Source: Akkermansiaceae bacterium (GTDB taxonomy: Bacteria; Verrucomicrobiota; Verrucomicrobiia; Verrucomicrobiales; Akkermansiaceae). From it: 64,000 bases of DNA. Below the pieces are notes generated by a model. The model had not been told where the DNA came from. It was given only the letters and a program-made list of their open reading frames with translations, and did no database searches. Positions within the stretch are counted from its first letter, which is position 1; the number at the start of each line of letters is the position of its first letter. Positions 43,226-50,412 of the stretch are shown here, piece by piece. A program made the translations under genes and the position numbers. The stretch covers positions 1-64,000 of the forward strand of contig JALOTY010000006.1 of the NCBI GenBank assembly GCA_025457665.1, read 5' to 3'.

Positions 43226-43984
43226 TCAGGCCTTGCGGCGACGGAGGAACAAGCCGAGACCAGCCAGCCCGAAAAGCGCCGATGTCGGCTCGGGGATCAC
43301 GCTAACATTGTCGATCTGCCCTTGGAACCTGCCTTCATAGACACCTCCGCCCGTCAAACCGGATCCAATGGAAAGGCTATCGCCCAGAACTCCGGTGCTG
43401 GTGAAGCTGGTGGTGGAGCCTATCAGATTTCCATCGATGAAGAACGACATCTGGGTGCCCGTGCGCCGGGCTTCGAGATGATACCATTGGTTCAGATTGA
43501 CGGAGCCACCGGAAATCAGATCGCCGATCCCGTTTGAGTGCAGGCGCCAGGCCGAGCCCGCTCCGGTGTGGTAGAAGAACAATTGTCCGGCTCCGCCTTG
43601 GCCGAGCGCCATCGCGATCGAGAACCCGCTGGCGTTTCCGGTGGGACGCGCATCGACCGAAAACGAGAAATCCGAGTAATTGATGTCCGTGTAGAAGCCC
43701 GACCCTGACGTGCTGTAGTTCTGGCTGCCACTGAACTCGCCCGATAGCGTGCTCCCGCCGACGGGCACCGTGGGGCTGTAGGTCCCGCCGGAACCTCGCA
43801 GTGTCAGGTCCTTGTCGCCGGCACCGCTATCATCGGTGACTGATTGAAGGGCTGAGCCGCCTGAAGCGCCGGGATCACCTTCGCCGAGTTGGTAGTTTAG
43901 CGCCACGAACGCCGCCTGCGACGCCTGCACCATGACGGTGCAGAGGAGCGGTACGGCCCATCCGATGTATTGGTTTTGTCTCAT
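43226..43984 (-). CDS. PEP-CTERM LamG protein
   Basis: The 252-residue product begins MRQNQYIGWAVPLLCTVMVQ, a signal peptide. It has one LamG-like domain (about 28-225) with YQLGEGDPGASGG, FFYHTGAGSAWRLHSNGIGDLI and SFFIDGNLIGSTTSF. The C-terminus is a textbook PEP-CTERM signal: VIPEPTSALF, a hydrophobic stretch (GLAGLGLFL) and RRRKA. PEP-CTERM proteins are cleaved and sorted to the surface by exosortase. No exosortase gene is in this window. It is probably co-transcribed with the neighbouring LamG genes (93 bp and 58 bp gaps). A lectin-like or structural role is inferred. Confidence 0.9.
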   Translation of the reverse strand: MRQNQYIGWAVPLLCTVMVQASQAAFVALNYQLGEGDPGASGGSALQSVTDDSGAGDKDLTLRGSGGTYSPTVPVGGSTLSGEFSGSQNYSTSGSGFYTDINYSDFSFSVDARPTGNASGFSIAMALGQGGAGQLFFYHTGAGSAWRLHSNGIGDLISGGSVNLNQWYHLEARRTGTQMSFFIDGNLIGSTTSFTSTGVLGDSLSIGSGLTGGGVYEGRFQGQIDNVSVIPEPTSALFGLAGLGLFLRRRKA

Positions 43985-44077
43985 GTTGGTTTCGGGGAGT
44001 GAAAGCTGTGCGGAGTGTTGGCGGAGAATCGGGGGACCCGGCAGGACATGGCTGCCCCCACCGTTCCGCGTTCAAAT

Positions 44078-46618
44078 TCACGGGGCGACCAGCGATGCGC
44101 GGCCCTGGAGGAATCCCTTCGGCCGGGTCGTGGTGTCGTTGGTCAGGCGGAAGGTGCGGTAGCTGTATCCCTCCGGTGCATCCGGCAGCCCTGAACTCAG
44201 TGCCGGGACTACCTCGACGACATCCGCGACGAACGCGCTGAGATCGTAGGAACCGCGGATTTCGTAGTCGATTCCGTCCTGCTGCGCCGCCAAGGGCCCG
44301 GCGCCTGTGAACAGCGTTCCATCCCTCAACGCGAGGGTCAGGGTGAGGTGCTCGGTTCCCGACACCGTGGCGATCGCCGAGCGCTTGCGGGCGCCCGAGT
44401 CCGCCACTTGGGCATCCCCGCCGAAAGCAAACTCGTCCGCATTGCTTTCCCCGTCGTTGTCCGGATCTCCGGAGGGACCATTCACCCCCGCCCCGCTGCT
44501 GGTGAGCAGGCCGTTGGCAAGTTCCCAGGTGTCCAGCAGGCCATCGCCGTCCGCATCCGTCGGTGAGGGCAACGGAACCGACAGGGTCACGTTGTCGATC
44601 TGACCGATGAATCCGCCTTCAAAGCCCGGATCATTGCGGTTGCCGCCGATCGAGATCACTTCGTTGAAAGTGGTAGGCGCGAAGGGAACCGGCGCCGAAA
44701 TGCCGGCGTCCACGTGAAGCCGGGTCACGCCGCCGCTGCGCACCAGCCGCAGCTTCTGCCACCCGTTCAACGTCACCGGGAGTCCCGTGTCGAAGTTGCC
44801 GTTGGTGTTGCTGTGCACGTTCCAAGTACTTCCCGTGTGATAGACGAAGTAGTTCCGGCCCGCTCCGCCGTCACCACCGCGGTTGCTGCCGATCGTGAAG
44901 GCAATGTGGAAGGAAGTCGCCGCGGTCGGACGCACGTCGGCACTCATCTCCCAGTTGTTGAAGTCGAACAAGGGAGCCGCGAAGAAGGCCGCGGACGGCG
45001 GATCCGTGACGGCGAACGGTGCGCTGTAGATCTGGCTACCGTTGAAGGACGCCGAAAGCGTGCTGCCACCCGCCGGCACCTCGCTGCTGTAGCTTCCGCC
45101 GGTGCCCTGGAGAGTGAGGTCGCGCCGGTAGCTACCGTTCGCGGTGCCGGTGGCGTTCAGCGCTCCCGCATCCGCCGCTCCCGCATCCAGTTCGCCGAGC
45201 TGCCAGGTATGTTCAGTGGGATTCGCCGGCGGCGTGTCATTTTCATCCTGCGGATCCGTCTCGAACTGATACTCGCGGAGGTTCGAGGCTCCATCGCCAT
45301 CCGGATCCCCATCCGCCCCGTTGTTGATGTCGATTGAACCATCGTCGTCCGGGTCGAGACCGTTTGCAAGCTCCCACGCATTCGGAAGTCCGTCGCCGTC
45401 GGTATCCGGCGTTGACTGCGGGTCGGTCGGATCGGTCTCTTCGTCGTACTCGTAGAGATTGCTGAAGTTATCACCATCTGCGTCGTCTTCGGTGCCCTGC
45501 CGAGCCAAGGTCTGGCCGAAGGTGTCGCCCGGTTCTGCGAAGAAATGCAATTCCCAAGCGTCGGGAAGGAGATCGTCGTCGCTGTCCGGGTAGTTGAAGC
45601 GGTTTCTCGGATCGGTATCGGCAGTCTCCTCCTCCTCATTGCTTGCGAAATCGCCGTCAGGATCTCCGGCACCGATCTGTGCCAAGTTGGCAAAAAACAA
45701 TATCTCCCATTCATCGGCCAACCCGTCTGCGTCGGTATCTGTCGGCGTGGAGGCCGCCACTTGGGGGTCGGATCCCGCCGTGAACTCGGCCAGGTTCCCG
45801 AAGGTGTCCAGATCAGGGTCTCCCGTCGCACCATTGTTGACGTTGGTTGTGCCGTCATCACTTGGATCGAGACCGTTCGCGGTTTCCCATGCATTCGGGA
45901 GACCGTCGCCATCGTCGTCCGGCGCACCGATCATCACGTTGTCGATCTGGCCGACGAATCGGCCTTCCGCTTGGAATGTCGCCGGATTCTGAGTGTTCGC
46001 GCCGATGGTAAGGGTATCCCCAAGGTTTCCGGTGCTCGTGAAATTTGGGGTGCTGCCGACGGACACGCCATTGACGAAGAGCGTCATGATGCCTCCCGTG
46101 CGGACGATCCTCAGGTTCTGCCACTGGTTGAAAGTCACCGTGCCGCCTGAGATGCGGTCCCCGTTCCCGTTGCTGTGGAGTCTCCAGGTCCCGCCATTGC
46201 CCACATGATAGAGGAAAAGGGAGCCCGCCCCGTTGTGACCGAGCGTCATCGCAATGCTGAATCCCTGGGGACCAACCGCGGTGGGGTAAACGTCCACCGA
46301 TGCCTCGAAATCGCCGAGGTTGAGCCCGGAATAGAACGACTGTCCTGTCGCCGCATAGTGACCGTTGCCGTCAAACGACATCGAGAGCGTGCTGGGAGCT
46401 CCCGGAACATTGGAGCTGTAGAGATTGCCGGATCCCCGGGTGGAAAGATTTTTTGCTGCGACGGTATCCACCGTCGTTGCATTTCCCCCAGCGGCGGCAA
46501 CGGCACCGGGATCGCTTTCACCAAGGGGATAGTTGAGCCGGATCTGGCCGTAGGCCGGGACCAGCAGGAATGCGGCTGCGAGCGCCCCGAGAGATTTCTG
46601 GTGGGGAGTTGATTTCAT
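44078..46618 (-). CDS. Secreted LamG / thrombospondin type 3 repeat protein
   Basis: This 846-residue protein has the signal peptide MKSTPHQKSLGALAAAFLLV. LamG 1 lies at about 26-232. Residues 233-460 contain thrombospondin type 3 calcium-binding repeats (DDDGDGLPNAWETANGLDPSDDG and later DTDGDGLPNAWELANGLDPDDDG). LamG 2 is at about 470-682, a further TSP3 segment at 685-740, and a C-terminal module ends with DYEIRGSYDLSAF and YRTFRLTNDTT. The LamG sequences closely resemble those of the two downstream genes, including YPLGESDPGA and RLHSNGNGDRISGG. It is the first of the three LamG genes on this strand, after the response regulator. It is probably a calcium-stabilised glycan-binding surface protein. 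Confidence 0.86.
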   Translation of the reverse strand: MKSTPHQKSLGALAAAFLLVPAYGQIRLNYPLGESDPGAVAAAGGNATTVDTVAAKNLSTRGSGNLYSSNVPGAPSTLSMSFDGNGHYAATGQSFYSGLNLGDFEASVDVYPTAVGPQGFSIAMTLGHNGAGSLFLYHVGNGGTWRLHSNGNGDRISGGTVTFNQWQNLRIVRTGGIMTLFVNGVSVGSTPNFTSTGNLGDTLTIGANTQNPATFQAEGRFVGQIDNVMIGAPDDDGDGLPNAWETANGLDPSDDGTTNVNNGATGDPDLDTFGNLAEFTAGSDPQVAASTPTDTDADGLADEWEILFFANLAQIGAGDPDGDFASNEEEETADTDPRNRFNYPDSDDDLLPDAWELHFFAEPGDTFGQTLARQGTEDDADGDNFSNLYEYDEETDPTDPQSTPDTDGDGLPNAWELANGLDPDDDGSIDINNGADGDPDGDGASNLREYQFETDPQDENDTPPANPTEHTWQLGELDAGAADAGALNATGTANGSYRRDLTLQGTGGSYSSEVPAGGSTLSASFNGSQIYSAPFAVTDPPSAAFFAAPLFDFNNWEMSADVRPTAATSFHIAFTIGSNRGGDGGAGRNYFVYHTGSTWNVHSNTNGNFDTGLPVTLNGWQKLRLVRSGGVTRLHVDAGISAPVPFAPTTFNEVISIGGNRNDPGFEGGFIGQIDNVTLSVPLPSPTDADGDGLLDTWELANGLLTSSGAGVNGPSGDPDNDGESNADEFAFGGDAQVADSGARKRSAIATVSGTEHLTLTLALRDGTLFTGAGPLAAQQDGIDYEIRGSYDLSAFVADVVEVVPALSSGLPDAPEGYSYRTFRLTNDTTTRPKGFLQGRASLVAP

Positions 46619-46723
46619 GGGAATTTGGTGTCCGGAAACTTCCAGCCCGTGACATCTTCACGTCTTTCGATTTCCTCATTGCCCTCATCCTAGGAGGCTC
46701 CCGCCGTCCTCGCCTAGGGCACA

Positions 46724-47380
46724 TTAAGGGGGGGGATGGCCCAGATACTTCAGGATCGCCTCGGTCCGCGAATGGACGTGGAGCTTCTCGTAGATCCGGC
46801 ACATGTGCTTCCTCACCGTGTCCCCGCTGATGCCGCAAGCGGTGGCGATCTCCTTGTACGACCTGCCCTTGGCCAGTTCGGCGAGAATCTCCTGCTCGCG
46901 CGGCGTCAGCCCGGACAGCTCGGGATTGCGAGGCTCGACGCTCTTCGCCTGATGGAAAAATTCCACCACCTTGCGCGCGATCTTCCGCGACATTGGAGCT
47001 CCGCCGGAACTGAGGTCGCGCAGCGCCTCCACCAGCTTCGCCCGCGGCGTCCGTTTCAAGAGATAGCCGTTCGCCCCCGCCATCAGCGAGTCGAAGAGTG
47101 CGTCGGAGTCCTCGTACACCGTGAGCATCACGATCGGAAGATCCGGCAGCATCCGCTTCAGGCGGCGGACGCATTCGATCCCTGACATCCCGGGAAGGTT
47201 GATGTCCATCAGAAGGACGTCCGGTGCTTCACCCGGCAGGCGCTCGATCGCTTCCTCGGCGTTACGGTAGGTCCGATGCATGCGGAAGCCGGCGGTTTGG
47301 CCGATCAGTTCGCCGAACTCTTCCCTCAATCCTTCGTCGTCTTCCACCAGTGATATGGAGATGTCCATGAGCTTGGTCAT
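46724..47380 (-). CDS. NarL/LuxR-family response regulator
   Basis: The start MTKLMDISISLVEDDEGLRE at 47380 overlaps the stop of the upstream histidine kinase by 4 bp and gives 218 residues. The receiver domain (about 5-120) has the acidic pair Asp14-Asp15, the phosphoacceptor Asp59 (VLLMDINLPG), Thr87 and Lys109 (GYLLKRTPRAKL). A NarL-type helix-turn-helix at about 150-215 reads LSGLTPREQEILAELAKGRSYKEIATACGISGDTVRKHMCRIYEKL. It is presumably phosphorylated by the adjacent kinase and regulates genes of the island. A longer ORF starting at 47638 was rejected because it overlaps the kinase. Confidence 0.92.
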   Translation of the reverse strand: MTKLMDISISLVEDDEGLREEFGELIGQTAGFRMHRTYRNAEEAIERLPGEAPDVLLMDINLPGMSGIECVRRLKRMLPDLPIVMLTVYEDSDALFDSLMAGANGYLLKRTPRAKLVEALRDLSSGGAPMSRKIARKVVEFFHQAKSVEPRNPELSGLTPREQEILAELAKGRSYKEIATACGISGDTVRKHMCRIYEKLHVHSRTEAILKYLGHPPP

Positions 47381-50300
47381 TTGAGATCGTTTCGGGTTCC
47401 CCGGTGCCTTGGCTCGCCCGTTGGCCGCGCCTCCGGTGGCAGCGGGATCTCCATCTTGAGACGCACCCCGCCGCCTTCCCTCGGGAGGGTTTCCAACGTG
47501 CCGCCGCAAAGCTCCATCCGGGTCGTGATGTTGCGCAATCCGTCTTCGCCGCCGGTCGCGGCACCGCCCGCCAGCCCACGGCCATTGTCTTCCACCGCGA
47601 TCTCGATCATTCCGTCTGAGACCCCGATCTCCAGCCACGCGTCACCTGCCCCGGAATGCTTGGCGATGTTGTGGAAGGCCTCTCTAACAGCCAGGAAAAC
47701 ATGATGCCGGTAGTCCGGTGGCAAGGGCAGCGGAGGAACCATCTCCGGGACTTCCTGCCAGCAGCGGATACCCGCGGAATCGCAGATCTCCTCGCTGGTG
47801 GAGCAAAGGTATTCGACCAACCTCGGCAGGCTGTCGTTGCGGGGATTCGCCGACCACACGATCTCCTCCAGCGAGCGCACGGCGCTGCGTGCCTTAGTCA
47901 CGATCTTTTCCAGCGGCGGCCCGGCGGCGGTGCCCTCCGCCGTCCCGGCACCGCGCTCGCCGATCAGCAGGATTTCCGTCAGCCGCGCCCCCAGGTCGTC
48001 GTGCATGTCACGGGAAATGCGGGCCCTTTCGCTGGCCACCGCCTGCAGGAGCTTCATCCGTTCCAACTTCGCACGCCACTTGCGGCGGTAGCGCGATGAG
48101 ACCGCGAAAATCACCACCGTCGCCAGCAACAGCCCCGCCACAACCCGGAACCAAAGGGTCTCGTGGATCGCAGGCACGACCCGCAGCATCAGGGGCCGCG
48201 CGGCTTCGTGCCAGTTGCCGTCCATCCCGGCCGCACGCACCCGCAGCTTGTAATTGCCGGGCGACAAACGGCTGTAAACCGCCGTCATGTCCGGCCCCGC
48301 GGGCAGCCATTCACGGTCGAGGTTTTCCAAACGGTAGCTGACCCGCTGCTGCCCGACTCCCGAGAGGTCCGGCGCGAGTATCTCGACCTCGAAGCGGCGC
48401 ACTCCCGACATCACCTCCAGTTCGCCCTCCGGCACCGGGAGTTCAATGCCGTCCGCCTTCACGGCTTCGATCGACAAGTGACGGCTTGCCTGCAAATCCC
48501 GGATCGTGCCCGGCGAAAAGGAGGCAACGGCGGTCATGTTCGCGACGTGGATTGTTCCGTCTTCCGACGCGCCAATCACCGGCTGCCCTCCTCCCGAGCA
48601 CCCGCGATTTTTCAAACCGTCGTCGAGCCCGGCATGCCAGAATGCCAGCGGCGATTCGCCTCCGGGCTCGTAGTTCTCGATCGACACCTCCGGACAACCG
48701 AAAATGCCGTTGTTCGAGGAGAACCAAAGGACTCCGCGCTCCTCACGGTGGATGCCGATGATGCAATCGTCCGGCAGGCCGTCCTTGCTCCCGAGGTGCC
48801 GCAAGACGCCGCCCTTCCAGCGGAAAAGCCCGTTGTAAAGGGTGCCGATCCAAAGACATCCACCGGCCCCAAAAGAGATCGAGCGAACGTCCCTCTGCTG
48901 GAACTCTGGCGGGAGTGGCGCGGGTTCCAGGCGGTCCCTCGCCGCAATCCAGATCCCGCTGCCGAAGCCCGCAGCCCAGATCCCTCCCTCGGGCGACTCG
49001 GCAAGACAGCGGATATCGAGGAACCGCGGTTCGGCTGGACCAAACTCGGCTTTGGATCCGTCGGGGCCGAAGCGGACCAGCCCGTAATGGGTCCCCGCCC
49101 AGACGTTGCCAGCCCGATCTTCCAACAGCGCGAGAACTACGCCCTCTAACACGGGCTCGAAGCGATCATCGTTCCTTACGACCAGCTCATCCGGCGTCGC
49201 AGCCCAGATGCGCCCGGAGCGATCCGCAAGCATACTGGCCACCTTCGGCCCCACCTCCTGATGCCGGGATGTCCTACCATTGGAATACTCCAACAGGCCT
49301 TCACCCTCCGTCCCCACCCAGAGTTTCCCGCCGGGGCCTGCCGACACCGAGGTGACGATCGTCTCCCGGTTTCCATGGGGAATCACCAGCGAAGCGACCG
49401 GCTGGCGACGCATCCGGTAAAGTCCTTCGCCCAAGGTGCCTGCCCAGACGGAACCTTGCGCGTCCTCGAACAAGCAGGTCACCACGCATCGTGGAAATCG
49501 CTCCGTCCCGGAGGGGGCCGTCCAGGATCCCGCTTCATTCAAGACCTCGATGCCACGCCACCACCTCGCGACCCAGAGGCCGCCTTGCCGGTCCACCAGG
49601 CTCGCGGAAATCGCCGTCTGGCTGTTCAGCGAATCACCGAGCGGAGCGAGCTGCCGTTTCAGAATCCCATGACCCGACAGGGTTCTCAGCCCCACCTCGC
49701 GACCTCTCTCCGATCCACCGAGATCCTCGATCCAGCTTCCACCTGCCGAGGCGGTATCCTGCCCTTTCCCGGCATCGCGCTCCGTCAGCGCGACAGCGCC
49801 ACCCGGTTGGATGGCGTGCAGCCGGCCTTCGCCATCGCGTACCCATCCGAGGAAGGAATCACCGGGCACGACCAGCCGCGGCACCACTCCATCCTCACGG
49901 AATTCCAGATACCCTCGTCCCGGCTGGCAGTACCAAACCACGCCCGCGCTGTCGGACGAGAGAAGATCCTTGGCAAGCCACAGGTCGTTCTCGTTCGGCC
50001 ATCGGTCTTCGAAAGATACGTCCGATGGGTCACCCGCGTGGATGAGGATGCGATTCCAGGTTCCGCCAACCCGCCAGACCTCCCCCTTTCTCGTGGAAGC
50101 CCAGACCTGCCCTCTTGCATCCGTCTCCAGCCCAGTGATCCATCCATCCATTCCGCCCACCGGCTTGAACCTCCTGCCATCAAAACGCACCAGGCCTTTC
50201 CGAGTCCCGACCCACAGGCACCCATCGGGAGTTTGGGCGATGGCCGTGACCGTCGCATCCGGCAGCCCGTCCACGACGTGCCAATCACGCAAATGAACGT

Positions 50301-50412
50301 CCATCCCTCCCGCGGTCGTGATCGCGGAAAGAAAGCACCACGATACGCCCAAACAGAACCGCCTGATCGCGGAGACGACGATGTCACGACTGCATGACTC
50401 CGGTGCGATCAT
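47377..50412 (-). CDS. Sensor histidine kinase with two-component regulator propellers
   Basis: This 1011-residue kinase has a periplasmic sensor made of Reg_prop beta-propeller repeats (about 35-640, for example VTAIAQTPDGCLWVGTRKGL, VWAGTHYGLVRFG, CLWIGTLYNGLFRW). A Y_Y_Y-like beta domain follows (about 650-740, YRLENLDREWLPAG, NYKLRVRAAG), then a transmembrane helix near 745-770 (FRVVAGLLLATVVIFAV). The HisKA_3 dimerisation domain has its phosphohistidine at about His804 (ARISRDMHDDLGARL). The HATPase_c has an N-box (EAFHNIAKHSG) and a DNGRGL G1 box. Sensors of this type regulate polysaccharide-utilisation loci in Bacteroidetes, there often as hybrid proteins. Here the regulator is separate and directly downstream. 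The ATG follows the upstream gene's stop codon with no gap. Confidence 0.92.
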   Translation of the reverse strand: MIAPESCSRDIVVSAIRRFCLGVSWCFLSAITTAGGMDVHLRDWHVVDGLPDATVTAIAQTPDGCLWVGTRKGLVRFDGRRFKPVGGMDGWITGLETDARGQVWASTRKGEVWRVGGTWNRILIHAGDPSDVSFEDRWPNENDLWLAKDLLSSDSAGVVWYCQPGRGYLEFREDGVVPRLVVPGDSFLGWVRDGEGRLHAIQPGGAVALTERDAGKGQDTASAGGSWIEDLGGSERGREVGLRTLSGHGILKRQLAPLGDSLNSQTAISASLVDRQGGLWVARWWRGIEVLNEAGSWTAPSGTERFPRCVVTCLFEDAQGSVWAGTLGEGLYRMRRQPVASLVIPHGNRETIVTSVSAGPGGKLWVGTEGEGLLEYSNGRTSRHQEVGPKVASMLADRSGRIWAATPDELVVRNDDRFEPVLEGVVLALLEDRAGNVWAGTHYGLVRFGPDGSKAEFGPAEPRFLDIRCLAESPEGGIWAAGFGSGIWIAARDRLEPAPLPPEFQQRDVRSISFGAGGCLWIGTLYNGLFRWKGGVLRHLGSKDGLPDDCIIGIHREERGVLWFSSNNGIFGCPEVSIENYEPGGESPLAFWHAGLDDGLKNRGCSGGGQPVIGASEDGTIHVANMTAVASFSPGTIRDLQASRHLSIEAVKADGIELPVPEGELEVMSGVRRFEVEILAPDLSGVGQQRVSYRLENLDREWLPAGPDMTAVYSRLSPGNYKLRVRAAGMDGNWHEAARPLMLRVVPAIHETLWFRVVAGLLLATVVIFAVSSRYRRKWRAKLERMKLLQAVASERARISRDMHDDLGARLTEILLIGERGAGTAEGTAAGPPLEKIVTKARSAVRSLEEIVWSANPRNDSLPRLVEYLCSTSEEICDSAGIRCWQEVPEMVPPLPLPPDYRHHVFLAVREAFHNIAKHSGAGDAWLEIGVSDGMIEIAVEDNGRGLAGGAATGGEDGLRNITTRMELCGGTLETLPREGGGVRLKMEIPLPPEARPTGEPRHRGTRNDLK

